Source of the DNA: Steinernema hermaphroditum
Lineage: Eukaryota > Nematoda > Chromadorea > Rhabditida > Steinernematidae
DNA: 64,000 bases
Assembly: GCA_030435675.1 (NCBI GenBank)
Contig: CM059623.1
Coordinates: 2,010,012 to 2,074,011 of the forward strand
Direction: 5' to 3'
Positions 25,226 to 38,369 of the stretch are shown piece by piece. Under the pieces are notes generated by a model. It did not search any database and had not been told where the DNA came from. It saw only the letters and a program-made list of their open reading frames with translations. How positions within the stretch are numbered: position 1 is the first letter of the stretch; every line of letters begins with the position of its first letter. A program made the translations under genes and the position numbers.

Positions 25226-27791
25226 TCATTCAGGTTTGTCGTCGTTCGAATTGGATGTCGAGGCCGTGCTTCCGAGCGACGACTCGTTGGAGCTTCGGCG
25301 CCGTCTACTCAAGGGCTGGATGACTTGTTCATAGGAGATGCCGTTCTCGTTGAGAAGTTTCCGCAGACGGTTGTTCTCGCAGCGGAGCTCGACGACATGG
25401 TCCGCGAGGTCGCAGTGGCTCTTTTCCATTTGAAGAATAGCGCGGGTCACCTGAAGAGGAGGCGTTCAGTGGATGAATCATACAGTCTAGCGTTTTGTAG
25501 ACATTGCGGCGCGTTGTTGTTAGACAGTCTCATATATTATAGAGTTGTTTGGTTACATGGAGACACAAAAGGTGGCTGCAGACATGAAAGTGCAATATCT
25601 AGACGAAGACTTGTCTAATTGGCTAACAAGGTTGCAAAAATCGCTTATTTTCATCGTTAGGATTGTTCTCCACATCAACAGCTCTTGAATGAGTACCATA
25701 TTGATGTGACCCGGAAGGATTCGAAAATTTAGAATCCTCTGAATTCTAGATTCTGAAAATCTGGAATGTGCCGATGCCTAGCAATATGGTACTCGTTTTG
25801 GAGCTTGTGTCGAGGGTAGCAAGGTTAACGATGTGAAATAGCACACACTTCGACTTATTTCGAAATTCTTGATGGCCCTTCCCATACCGTACCCCAATCT
25901 TACCTCTTCACGAGTCATCGAATCGAAACGCTCCAACTTCGCACTTTCCAAGTCAGCCTCGAAGTCACGCTCCATATCAAAGTCTTCTTCACTGCCGGAC
26001 ATCGAGTCGGACGAATGGTTCTGCGGCTCCGAGGAGACGCTGTAGCAGCGGAAGCGGTGGTCGACGACGGCGGTGCCTACCGTATCCTCCTCGACGATGT
26101 GCTCGTCGTCGTGGCCCCGCTCGTCGCGGTCCGACAGTAGGAACTGCGTCGTGTTGTACGGCGCCATCGGCTGGAGATGGTGTCCCGGCACGTTTCCATT
26201 CTTCGACGAGTGGTGCCTAAAAAGGCGACGAGCATTAGGCGGAAGTCGCATCGACGTGGCGAAGGTGGCGGCGGACGGCGGCCGAGTGAGCGGAGTACTG
26301 TCGCTGAGTCAGAGGTGTGTACTGTAGTAGCGCGGCGCGGCACGTACGGAATATCAGACACACGTCGACCACACACAGCGTTGTCCACCGTATACTGTAC
26401 TACTGAAACGCTAATACGATTAGCGTTTTTGCGTTAAAGTCGAGGGGGTACCGTAATCTTAGTGGTTAAGGGGAAAGACATTGAAGGTACCGTTTCCCTA
26501 CTGTATTTTTTGCATCGATTTCTCCTACCGTATGGCCACTACCGTATTTGACATCAATTTGCATCTAAGCAGAGGCTACCGTAACCTCGCTTGGGTTTCC
26601 CTACCGTGTGACTGTTACCGTATGTTTTACATCAATTTCCATCTAAATAGATGCTACCGTTACTTCACTTGAGATACTGTATCCTGAAAATTTCAGTGCC
26701 GATACCGTAATCCCCACATTAAGAGCTCTTAATGGAGCACCATCTTGCCTATAAATGCACAGCCTTATCGTGACGGGACCCGATTACCGTATCCTTCAAG
26801 AGAAAACGGGGTGCTGTTATGAGTCCCGGCACGATTGTCTCGAATGTGGCGCTGTGTGATAAAAAGAGGAGAACCGGTTTTATTTCCCGCGGACTGAGTT
26901 CTCGGTGCAGACTCGGTGATTGTGGTTACCGTAAAAGAGCAAATTTTAAACATATACGTTATGGTACTCAAATAGACGCTGAAGATGTGCGCAATCCGAA
27001 AATAGAGTTCAAAACCGGTTACGATGGAATATTTCTGTACAACGAAGAATTTTAATCAAAGTTAAGGCGGTATACCACATCAATCATATCAGAAACTCCA
27101 AAATACAGCCCTGACAATAACAGTACAAAAATTCACCATGTTAGGCATGCACCCCGATGACCCACTTTTTGGATGACCTTCAAAAAACGCACTCAACAAG
27201 GGGATTCTGGGTGTGAAACAAGGAAAACCGGCAACTATGAATAATGACCATTTTAGGGTTTCACCCAAGGTACAGTATTTTTGTACATAGGCTATATGGT
27301 ATTCAAACAAAAGATCTTATCGTCGGGAACACGAAAATACCAGTTAGAACCAGAAAAACTGAATAGGAACCAATGTTGACCTACCCTCTACCGTAACCCA
27401 TCTCTTAAAGTACCCCTTTATGGAGCCCTTTATAGGGACAGAATAAAGAAACAGTGCAAAATAGGGTGGGGAACCGGTTTGGAACCACCTACAAGCAGGT
27501 GGAACCAAGAATTCAATGTCTTTCCCCTCTACCGTAACCCTAAGGGTGGCTGAAAGGAAGGAGAGAAAAGACAAAAACGTACCGTTTCGCTCGTCGTTTG
27601 ATGGTCTTGACGGCGGAATGGTGATGATGATGCTGGTGGCTCTTGTGGCCCTCTTCGCGCTTCTTGCGATGGACGCGTTTCCGGCGCGGATCCACGGAAT
27701 CCAGTTCGCCTTCCGAGTGGAATCGTTGACGGCATCGAGGCAGCGGGCCCCCCGAGGTGGAGGGCGGTGGGAGCACGTCAGTGGTGCTCAT
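25226..27791 (-). CDS. HEXIM: HEXIM homologue (P-TEFb / 7SK snRNP inhibitor)
   Basis: Three exons, 27791-27583, 26216-25904 and 25450-25226, close in frame to 248 residues. The decisive motif is MAPYNTTQFLLSD, the invariant PYNTTQF element by which HEXIM blocks the CDK9/cyclin T active site. Before it lies a basic region (RRKRVHRKKRE, then IKRRAKR), the expected 7SK RNA-binding and nuclear-localisation segment, including a run of histidines. After it come an acidic stretch (SGSEEDFDMERDFEADLESA) and a leucine-zipper-like coiled coil (VTRAILQMEKSH to LRCENNRLRKLL), matching the cyclin T-binding dimer domain. Acidic and basic regions keep the order of human HEXIM1. The tail is serine-rich. Intron 1 (1,366 nt) contains many CTACCGTA-type motifs. 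The neighbour spk-1 is convergent. Confidence 0.85.
26451..26710. repeat. TACCGTA-rich imperfect tandem repeat in HEXIM intron 1
   Basis: At least eight TACCGTA/TACCGTT motifs. Two imperfect units of roughly 80 bp (about 26526-26600 and 26601-26680) share the order CTACCGT, TACCGTAT, ACATCAATTT, CATCTAA, GCTACCGT. Further copies are scattered to 27540. Similar dispersed motifs are common in nematode introns. Confidence 0.6.
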
Positions 27792-28430
27792 CAGCAGGAG
27801 AGGTTAGGGGTTAGCACAAGAGGGGATGTGGTAAAAGTAGGACCAAACTACTGGAGTCAGTCGTCCCCTTTAGGCGTGCACACTGTGGCGTTGCTCGCAG
27901 CGGAGGCGCAAGGCTCTTCGCGACCCTGGCGCCCTCACACAGGCAGAATGAACCGACGACCGGGCGTTCCGCGGCTTTTATAGGGCGACCGCGACGCGGC
28001 CGCCGCGCTCGGCGTCGCGGCGCCGCCCCGCGCGCGACGCGGACATCGCCGCGGCGACCGCGAGGCCGGCGACGCAAACATCCCGAGCGGCGGCGGCGGC
28101 GACGACGGCCGGCCGATGGGGATGGGGAGCGGACGAGCGAGCGAGCGAGGGAGCTGCTGCTGCTGTACGTGTGTGTGCATGGCGGCGGCGGCGCGCTCGA
28201 CGACGAAGAATGTGTGTATGTGTCTATGTGTGCATCTGGAAGGCGACCTCAGGAGAGGAACGAGTACTTTAAACGTGCCCTGCAAGTTGGCATCGAGGAT
28301 GGAGTAATGCGCCGTTAGGCCGGCCGGGAGGATTGCGCCCCGGGGCGGCGGATTTGGACAGGCCTAATGGGGTCACGTGATCGCAGGCGGCGGTCACTGG
28401 TTGTTTATGCAGTGGGCACTGGAGGTGGAG
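27792..28430. other. GC-rich upstream region of HEXIM
   Basis: About 600 bp strongly enriched in C+G and CpG (GCGGCCGCC-type runs) directly upstream of the HEXIM start. No ORF has a recognisable domain. It is the likely promoter and leader of HEXIM; the low-complexity frames on both strands are by-products. Confidence 0.5.
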
Positions 28431-30184
28431 GCAATTTTCGATTTATTGATGATTTTGGAGTAGAGGGGTAAACAGATTCTAGTGACGCGAGACAAGACAC
28501 TGTCTAGATGATAGGATAGGCTGGTTGGGTTAGGCTGATGAGGAGTGGGGTTACTCTTTGTCTTAATAAAAGGGTTCTAAATCTGGAGGGGAGGACCTCA
28601 ACCTCTACAACCCGAATGTGGAGGAGCTAGGCTACGATCCAAAGAGAGCATTTTATGTTAGTCATTAAATAGCAATATACTTTTTTTGTGCAAATTTTGA
28701 GGTCTGCGGTTCTAACTAAAGATCGCCGTTCGTTTAAAAGTGTTCACCGAAAGGTTATAGTGAGCTGTTGGACAATGCATCTTGATTTATTGATTATAAG
28801 ATGCATTTGTTTAGAAGAGGGCGATCCAAGACCTCCAAGGAATGGAAATAGAGCTCGTTTTGACTTTCTTTGTTACTGGATCAGTTTCAAAGGCCTCAGC
28901 TAAGTTTTTAGACTCAAAACTCGACCGAAGTGATGTTGATGTTTGGATGCAAATCACGAACTTGTGAGACTTGACACTTGTTCAGCATCGCTGGCTCATT
29001 TTCTAAGAAGACTTTTAAAAGCGTTGAATTTTTGATTAGCCTAGAATATCGATGAAAATGCCATCATCTTCTTCATCCCCTATCTATGTATTCTGAGCTT
29101 TTCGATCAGCTTCTAAGGCCTCAAATTTTGGACAAGCAAATCATTTTTGCAAATTTGTATTGTCTCGTCTGAGATTGATCTCTTTCAGAATCTCATCATT
29201 TTCCTAATGGCTCGCCGGAGAATCTTCGACATTTGTTTTCAACACAAGATTATAGATTTGGAGTCAAATTGCCATACGTGATGGCCGGTCAATAGTTGGT
29301 TGTTTATGCAAAGGCCTGCGCAGGGGACCCCAATCCATGGACAATTCTCACTGGGTTCACTTCCTTTTTGGAGCAAACGTGGTCAGGGTGGGCGTCGTGT
29401 TGAAAAGCGCAGATCTTGACAAAAGTATCGTAGTCAATGTCGGTCTCTTTCTCATATCTGAACAATAGGATTTATCTCTTTAAATTGCTGTTTATACTGT
29501 ATGAACTTTAGAACTGTAAAGGGCAAGTTTGATGTTTCTTAATGATCTTAGGTAAACAAAGGGCGTCAACATTGAAGCGATAGGAATAATGCGATCACGT
29601 GGTGGATGGTTCAGTCTTTAAAGGCTAAGGCGTCTGGCTTCTAATGGGCTACTGTAGGGTGTTTCAACGGTTCTGGTTTGAATAAGCTGACCAGAAAAGG
29701 TCTTATTTAGCGCCTGCGTTGCATGTAATGTGCATAGAATGAACTCTAAAAGTGCACGATCGATTTTCCGCGCGCCTTTCGGGAAACCATGGACATAAAC
29801 ATGCGGAGAAGATGGGACGCGGCGGTCATGATTTGAGACTGATAGTATAGGAGACGTCGGTTGTTAGACTCCAAATTGGTCTTGTTTCTAAGCGACCTCT
29901 CTTTTGCGGATCATCTAGAGAAGGCTAACGTGGAGGGGCTGACCCGGCTAAGCGGCATTTTCTAAAATATACTTATGAACTTTGGACATGGTAGAACCCA
30001 GCGCAGGTTTATCCATGTCTGTGCAGGATATGACTTTCACCGAAATAGTCCCTCCCATGACTCAGCATGACAATCCTTACTATGACTCATTTTACTGTCA
30101 TTCAATGCACCATGTCTTAGGCCTGCAATTCAGTCCAATCTCCCATTTGGATTCACGCAAAATTGAGAATCACTTTTAAGCACA

Positions 30185-30841
30185 TGACGTGAAAGATTCC
30201 ATTGAAGTCGGTGGCTATTAGCGGCCACGTCACACTAGAGATGTTCTATAAATAGATTCCCTAGTCACGACTGGAATCGACTCATTCTCTATGTCCATCG
30301 AATCGTGAAATACGGATTTGCACTCTCTCCTCGTTCATGATTCTAAAGTGCAGGTGAAATGACGACAACCACTAAAAACGGCTAGCCACCTCATTTAAGG
30401 AATGTCCAATATTGAAAATCTGCACAAAGTGACTGGGAAGGCAGCCCTGGGACAAACAACCTTTCCAGTCTGTTTTGGAAAGTGTCAAGTGATTAGAGAT
30501 TGAACTAAAAGTGTACAAGGCGGAAAACATCCAGGAAAAGTCTTCACGACGCCAAACAGAACCTCAAGTGGGCGTTTCATTTGACCAGCTTCTTAGCCTT
30601 CCTGAACCAAGACGGAGATACTAGAGAAGCAAAGATCAAAAGCATCCCGAAGCAATGGATAACGTTTGTTTTCACTCAGAAATCCTGGGGCGTACTTTCT
30701 ATTTTTGCTGTTATCTGACGGAAAACGTGTGGGAAAACACATGTCCAACTTTTATAGCCAATGCATGGCTACGAGTTGCTACTTATCGTTGACAAGAAAC
30801 GGATGCTGACATACAATTAAGTGATTTTTCAACTTTGAATG
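30185..30841. repeat. About 660-bp duplicated element, copy 1
   Basis: Direct copy of 38370-39031 at roughly 95% identity by eye. It begins TGACGTGAAAGATTCC and ends CAACTTTGAATG. A decayed fragment of its 3' end recurs at about 31290-31395. Shared sequence around CACATCAGGAGCA is also found further right of both copies, so the original unit is longer. No coding frame is preserved. Confidence 0.8.
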
Positions 30842-32042
30842 GTTCATAACACTAACGTTTTAAAAGTAATGGCTAAATTTATGTCTATTTTTGGGAACAT
30901 TAGCCATACGTGAGCAGTAGGCACATCAGGAGCAAAATGCGTTGAAAAATCAAGGGTTATGAAAAATAGGATACTTTTGGATTCTATTCCAGGCGTTCCT
31001 GGTCGTACCTAAAAGAAGATGGTGGTCAGGATGATACCGATCAGGAACAATAAGATGAAACTATCGCGTTCTTTTAGTTTAGTGTTTTAGATACTAGCGT
31101 ACACCCTTTGCGCACAAATTGGATTAATTGGAATGAACACTATTATTCCTAATTTCGAATTTTTGGGTTCATGAAGCGTCCTAGACTTAAATCTCCCACG
31201 AAAAAAAAACCATATATCAAGACATTTCATAAATGAAAAACGTTACAAACGTCAACACGATTCTATTCCACAAAAATGAAATGAAAAACGTCAACGCATG
31301 GCTATGAGTAAGCACTTGTCGTTGACAGAAACAGATGCTGAGATAGAATCAGGTGATCTTTAAACTTTGAATGGGAATGGTTCATAACTGTACTTAAGCG
31401 ATCCTCGACTGCGTGCTTTTCTTCGTCATCAGGGATTTTGATTGATTGTTGGTGAACATTTTGTGAATTGAGGAAAATTAGAAAACTTAAATGGCTTTCG
31501 ATTGCTCGGATAATTTAATAGGTGATGTATTTTTGGGCCTCCACTGCGTCAAATGTATACGAAACGCATACATTCGTAAAGACCATTTCGCAGTAATAAA
31601 CGGAAAGTTTAGGTGAGGCAGTAAAGAAACGATGGTACAGATGCTAAATCATACAAGTATTTTTGGCGAACACCGTTGGAACCAGTGTGCCAGAGCAGTA
31701 GTCCGATTTTTTTTTATAAAAATTTAGATTAACTAAAACATCGTTTAGTGAGTAAGTGGAATCTCCAAATTTTGGAAACCGTGTATTATAGTAGATCTGC
31801 TGACGTGCGCCTTACAGTTAGTGTCCCGATCGAATATCTGTCGAATAGTTCTCTTACATTTGACTGTGATCCACATTTTTTGAATTTTCTTGTCGGTGCC
31901 TTAAAGCTGGTGTCCCGATCAGGGTTACAATGGGCATACTCCAAACATCCGCTTGGGAGCGGTCGAAATGATCACTGAGGAGAGGTCGGCTTCAGACAGA
32001 AAAAATAAACAGGGATCCCGGCCGGCGTCGAACCAACCCCGA

Positions 32043-32119
32043 TCAGGGTTGTGCGGAACAATGCGTGTGTCCGAAACCGGAAGAAACGGCTCGAGGTGGG
32101 TTCGAATCCACCCTGAGGA
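32043..32119 (+). repeat. tRNA-like sequence with long variable arm, copy A
   Basis: T arm GGTGGGTTCGAATCCACC pairs perfectly, and TCAGGG/CCCTGA can pair at the ends, in the style of tRNA-Leu/Ser. The D and anticodon arms are not clean. It forms an inverted pair with 32245-32322, sharing the stretch CCGGAAGAAACGGCTCGAGG. Confidence 0.5.
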
Positions 32120-32244
32120 CTGACATTTTTATCTTCAGTCATTTTCATTCGACACTAGTCGCAAAGTTTTTCTTCTGTCTATTTATGTCAAAAGAAAAAC
32201 TATGTTAATAAAATGACTGTCTTAAACCGACGATAAAAATGTTT

Positions 32245-32322
32245 GGTCTCAGGGGGGATTCGAACCCGCCTCGAGCCGTTTCTTCCGGTTCCGACTTCCG
32301 GATTACTTCCGCACAACCCTGG
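32245..32322 (-). repeat. tRNA-like sequence with long variable arm, copy B
   Basis: Reverse-oriented relative of 32043-32119 about 125 bp away. The T-loop part and the variable-arm-like part are nearly identical; the 5' half has diverged. The two could form a large hairpin if transcribed together. Confidence 0.5.
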
Positions 32323-33911
32323 TCCCGATCGACATTCACATATGATTATAGTTATCTTATTTTTGCTTCAGCGATTTGATGTCAGTTCTCAAGACTATGC
32401 ATTTGAGTCATGTGTTTTTTTGCGATTACTGTCGGTGCTCTGTTAAATTTTTGCCCTCCAATTGGGCGATATGAAGTTTTGAAAATCCGACTTTCTTAAT
32501 CGTATAGATCATGCGTGAGGAAGAACACCCAATCCAGTTTTCCACCTATTTATGCACCTAACGATGGATATCACAGAATACCTGACGGATCTGACATCCA
32601 GACAACACAGTCGTTTTGCTTCTGTGTAAAGTCACATTTCCGATCGACTCTTATCACTCTAGAATCCCGAACCTTTTTCGCGTTGTCGGTTCTTGGTCTA
32701 TTTAAATTTTTGAACATTTGCCCATGACAAGGTTTAGCCATGTGTGAAACAACAAAGAACCCTCAGCAAATTCGATGTGCTAGTGTTCGACGATTAAAGG
32801 TTGGAGCCAGGGTCATATGGAATTCAAAAATCGATGCATCTTTCCCTTTCAATTAAACGCTTTTATAAATTCTTTCATTGACAGATGGCTATTAATCTAA
32901 GAAAGCGAAACTCCTGGTAGTGATTAAGTCCCCAGTACTCTCTGCTTCAGATCAGACCTCCATGGATAATCTCGCCGAAAACCAAGGTCAATCCGATCCG
33001 AAAATATCGCAACTCAATGCTCATCGCCCCTTCTTCTAAAAGTTCTGGTTTTCGATCTCTTGTGACCGCTGTCGTGATGACCACCAAAAGTGTTCATTGA
33101 GCGATTAATTTGTTGTTCAGCCAAACAAGAAGGAAGTGTGTTTCTCTATCAAAGAACGTTTAAGCACGCGCGAGCCCGATGTGTCACATTTTCGCAAATG
33201 GTTTTCCGAATGTGGCCACCGATCGATATCTTCAATTGCACGTACATAGTATGGGCGTACTTGGAGGAGGAAAAGCCTGCTCAGAGACCAGAGTTCTTTG
33301 TGCGCGCGGCGAAAAAAGGGATTTCAGAAGTGACATTGATCTTTGCGACATTTATAGGTACACACACTGCAGAAGGAACACCTCGAGGTGACATGAATCT
33401 AGCATATTTTGAAATGTGTAAGGTGTGCTTTTAAGATCTTCAGAAAGACCAGCCGACGTCTTGTAATAGCAACATGCACTAAGTATGTGTTAGTTTGTTG
33501 AGCCAGTACTTTTCTTGAATATGTGTTTATCAATTTTTGTGAGGGAGATCTGTTTCCACAACCGATAGGCCACTGGGAATACTTGAATGAAAACGCTTCC
33601 ATGAGAGGTTTTAAATGAATGTTTATTGCCAAAAAGACACATATCTGGTAAATAGCAGTTTTATACACATAGGAGAGCACAAGATGTTCCTATTCATTTA
33701 TCTTTAATGTGATATATTTCTCAACAAACACTGTATGTGCTAAATATCAATTTATACAATGTCGTTCTCCCGGCTACTCCGTATCGATCTGAATTTGGAG
33801 TTTCATGTGTTTATCGTCATTAGAGCGATGATGGGGTGAGATTAAACTGTTCAAAACTTTCGAAACGGATAAGCAAAGTTATCACGATTGCAGGCGGCTA
33901 AGCTGAACATG

Positions 33912-33983
33912 TCCGATGTGGTCTAGTGGTTAGGATTTGCGGCTCTCACCCGCAAGGCCCGGGTTCGATTCCCGGCATCGGAA
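33912..33983 (+). tRNA. tRNA-Glu (anticodon CTC)
   Basis: Complete cloverleaf of 72 nt. Acceptor TCCGATG/CATCGGA with discriminator A, D arm GTCTAGTGGTTAGG, anticodon stem TGCGG/CCGCA with loop CTCTCAC (anticodon 33945-33947), T arm CCGGG-TTCGATT-CCCGG. A run of T follows within 10 nt as polymerase III terminator. It decodes GAG. About 90 bp upstream and 35 bp downstream are shared with the inverted copy at 41600-41671. Confidence 0.95.
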
Positions 33984-36900
33984 GATCATTTTTTTGTGAT
34001 ATTTCACTGATTTCATTCGACGACCTTTTCAAAGGAACCTTTTCCAATACTACAGTTTTTGCTGAAAGTATCTCCAAGAATGTTTTTTTGGCGTATTTTT
34101 GTGCATCGTAATTGTTGCTTATTTTCGAAATTTACTAGTAGCCAATTTTTGGTTGAGTTGAATACCTTCAGATGAATTGAGTCCAGCAAATCTTTGAAGT
34201 CTTGAGGAGCGTATCGGTCTGGGTTTCTCTTCTTTTAAGCATCACCATCTCTTGCAAAAATCTTTAGAGAGGTCAGCTGCTCCAATGAAGTCTCAAGCGA
34301 ACGTTAAGCTAATTAAGTGATGGTAACATGCACTAAGTATGCGTTCATCTTTGAATCGTTTTTAATTTTTGTGAGTTCAACAGCCTCCGCATGCGTGTTT
34401 ATCAATTTTTGAACAGACAGGCTAGCCACTTTGGAATAGATTGATCGCTGAGGAGCGGTAGGTTTCAAACAGCAGACAGGTTCAATGCCAATATGCCTTC
34501 GAGATCGCATGCTAGGCCAAACATTTTTTCTAGATATTATTTGTGATACACTTAAGAAAATAGTTCAACTACTGCTCATTGACGACGACGATAATTCAGC
34601 GCTGACAAAATAAGCATTTTTCACATATAGGAATATCTCCATAAGTACTTGAACGCATATTTGCAACTTCATCCTTACCCTGTCAAAGGATGCATTGTCA
34701 TTGTCAAACATTTTTTTCTACATGTTTCATGAGACGTGACAATCGCATGCTTTCAATTCAAAAGTTGGGCAAGATTCTGCGAAATGCACTAGTACAAGCT
34801 TCAGCCAGAATGACCCAAGTTTTGCCAACGTACTGTAGAATCCACCGGGACACTAAAAATTTAATCCTCCAGCATGACTGGGTCCCATGATCCCATGGAT
34901 CAAAATCAAAACTATCTGTCACGAGATTTGTCCATAAGTCTGTGACAAATTTCTGGTTGTTTTGGACATATACTCCTTCCTATTTGAACACGATGGACTA
35001 TTCCGCATACAGCATCTTACAGAGCAGTTAACTTGTTCTCGAAAGCTCTACCACTGGCACTCCGCCGTTCAAACAATTACCTCATTACTCTTTAATGAGG
35101 TTGGCTTGAACACTAGAGCTGAAATAAGACGTTCTGGTTTTTCGGAAGATAGGGTACCCTAAAAGTTCTGTGGCCCAAAGAAGACTGGCCTCAAAAGCCC
35201 GGTTCTGAACCAAATGGATTTTCCCTTAAGTGCATGCCAAGTAGCCCACGCTTGAATCGATACGCTAAAAGGCGCACTTCGGAAAGGCTGGAACGAAATT
35301 TCTTGCTGGTGACAAATATGGCGGACATCAAACATCTGCATTGGGTCATCAGCTGTTTCCTTCAACTAATTAAGTGTACGAATTTTACGAGTTTATGAGC
35401 TTGAAATATGGCCTCAAAAGTTCATTGTGTAAGAGAATTTTCGGGCCTTCCTGTAGATGTGGTCACACTTTAATGGTGGAAATGATGATTTGGATTCCAC
35501 ATTTGCCGTGTCCACACGAATTAACCTTTTAAAGCGATTTTGACCTTTTCATATTTTTTTCGTGTGGACTGTATGAAAGAGACATTAATGTTTCTTTAGG
35601 ATGATTAGATATGAAAAGTCTCCATTTTTGATAGTAAATTCTTTACGTACCGGTAATACTATTCTTGTGCCATAAAGATGATAATTTTTCAAGGAATTTT
35701 AGTTATGAAATTTTTCGACCTTTATGACTTCATAAATGCAATGGGAACTGTTCGACTTGTGGAGCTCAGACAGCTTCGTCACCTCTTCATTACCTCTTCA
35801 TTCGTCACCTCTTCAATCCAAATGCGTTTTAAGTTAGTCTCCATTGATCAGGTTTTAGGTTTTACAATTTAAGGGTTCCGCGGTATCATGTTGTACATAT
35901 TGTAAAGTATGGACTCTATGAATAGTCCAAAAATATTTTTGATGATACGAGAGTGGGTGATTTCTAGTTTTTACTATGTAACTGTTTCCGCACACTTTAT
36001 GAGGGCAATAGCTTTCATGACTTTATTTCGTGAATCAAAGGCATTATGCCTTACGCGACACCGGCAATAGCTCTAGACGCATAACTCCATCGGATTAATG
36101 ACCAGTCTCATTTTAAGAGGGTCTTTCATTTGTGTCCCGAGCGATCGAAACTCCTCTAGATGACGATCTCACTACAAAGATGACCGCCACGTTCTTCCAT
36201 GTTCACCGGGATAGGTTTCATTTGTGCCCCCAGTGATCGGTCTGGTCGTCCAATCGTTCACTCCGATGTTCGCTGAATGAGTTGTGTGAGCGGTCGTTCC
36301 TAGCCTTTTGTGTCACCTCCAGCTCCTAAAAGGCCCGAAACATGAGGGTTCCCGTAGTGCTATAGCTCTATTTTCAGACAAACATCTCCGTCCGATTTGT
36401 AGACAGTCTCCTTTAAAGAAGTTCGCATTTTCACCGGTCCACTTTGCAGTGGACTATATTCGTCTACCTGTCAAGAATACGTGTCTCTTTTAAACGATAA
36501 AGTCCTTTTTCTTCACACTATATGCCATAAATGAAATGGCGACACTCTGGCGGAATGCAGCTGTTTTTCTGTTCACGCAAGGAGTTGTTCTCTCTTTCTG
36601 TGCTCCACTCTATTATCTCATTAGTTCCCCTCCACGATAGCACGAGCTGTCGGAGTGCACTTTCGGGTCGGCGTTCCACCGCTGTCGATGATCTTTGATC
36701 ATCCGAGGCGCTAGACAACACACTTTTCGAAATGTACAGGAACTTGCGATGTTGCGTCTATCCGTTCCAGCCTTGTTCACACGGTGGAATATTGCCTACA
36801 CCTGCTTTAGCACCTTTATTCACTCCTATTACTATTAGTATCTTCGAAGAAATATTTCAGATGTCGCACAGAAAATGGAAAACAATCATTTAATCATCGA

Positions 36901-37556
36901 GACTTTGACTATAAACAAAAGGTGGAAGAAACGTCAATTGTTTTCGCGATTTATGGGTTTCAGTACAAAAGGAGATATGGAGGAGAAGAGGGTTTTAGAT
37001 AAGGCGCTTACGTCAATGGGATGTTATTCACCTGTTGCGAAAATTTGAGATCATATGAAGATGGGTGTGAAGATGAGGATGAAGCATAAGTAGAGTTGTA
37101 AATAGTTGTAACTAAAATGTGAGAGGAACAGAGCAGAGCTCAAGGCACCAGTTACTGGCGCCTACTGGCGTAAACCACGTAGACTCAATAACCCTTCGGG
37201 CTGAGAGATTGGTGGTCATAGAATCGGTTTTCCAGAAGCATTCAGGTCTAACCCAATAAACCGATGAGCGGTCTCGTGATCATGATCTCTGAAACCGACC
37301 GCTCCTCGGCGATCATTTTGACGGTTCCCATGCGGACCGAAAAGCGCACACACATATGAAAGAACTCGTTGATTCCCCGTTGTTCGGTGGTCGAAGATAG
37401 ACACACTAAAACGCTGTTTTGCCATAGAGCGGATCATTCCATCGCAAAGAGCCTCATCTAATTGGACATGACTTCTAACTAGGCACCCGGTTTCGGTACT
37501 CTTTTTCGTGCATAGAACTTTTGGAAAGGGTCGTCGGAAGAAAAAAAAATCAATAA

Positions 37557-37627
37557 TCCACCGACAGGAATCGAACCCGCGAACCCACGCATGATGGCTA
37601 GACAGCTTACCGACTGCGCCAATCATA
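37557..37627 (-). repeat. tRNA-like sequence
   Basis: Minus strand shows GGCGCAGTCGGTAAGC (D arm) and GCGGGTTCGATTCC (T arm) at tRNA spacing, with CAT in the anticodon region. The T stem and acceptor stem pair poorly. Pseudogene or tRNA-derived repeat. Confidence 0.45.
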
Positions 37628-38369
37628 GATGAGGGAGTTTCCGTGTCACTAACGGTGATATACAAATACGGAATAGATTCGGAAAGCGAATTTCTCGCAT
37701 ATGATCCTGAGCAGCTGATAGTTTTGGGGCCATATAGGATATGCAAGTCGCAAAGGTATATAGGGTATTTGCTATACTATATACAGTACGACCGTATTTG
37801 CTCTAACCATGCCAGTAGTCAGTGATTACTAGCAACCCATGATCTTATGATCGGTACTGTGCAAATTGGTGGAAAGTCGATCAAATTTTGATAAAATACA
37901 AATTTTTGCCCACCATTACTAATTTTTTGGCTAATTAAACACCGAATCTTTATCCGTCTTCGCTATCGAATTCCAGCTTTTCTTTAAACTTGATGAAACG
38001 CTCATGTGATGCCCCAGAACCTGTTACAAAAGTCATCATTGTCGTCTGCTTCCTTTTTTGGACCGACGTCAAAGTGTACATAGACGTAGAAAATTTACAC
38101 ATTTCATTTTTGTCCGTTTTTTGGTATTTTGTACGTACACAGGAAACACTTTTACGAACGTTGTTTCTGTATATTGGATCGCAGATGTTTCCGATTAAAC
38201 TTGTTCTTGTCCGTTATGCTTGCATCTTTGGAAGGGCGTTTGGTGCATGATGTAAAATGGAACGCTTCCGATTTTTGAATACTTTTTTTCTTGGTTTTTA
38301 CAATTCTGATTCTTGCTGTGCTTTCCAAATAGCTGGATTGAACTGGGGCACACAACCTTTTCCAGTGCG

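Noticed and set aside
27811..28285. GC-rich overlapping frames upstream of HEXIM as genes
   Set aside because: Arginine/proline-rich translations in several frames at once are a product of CpG-rich DNA, not protein coding.
33090..33434. 114-codon plus-strand frame as a transposase fragment
   Set aside because: No catalytic motif or recognisable similarity in either overlapping frame.
37216..37746. 176-codon minus-strand frame as a gene
   Set aside because: It runs antisense and sense through a tRNA-like sequence and low-complexity T tracts, with no domain or conserved pattern.
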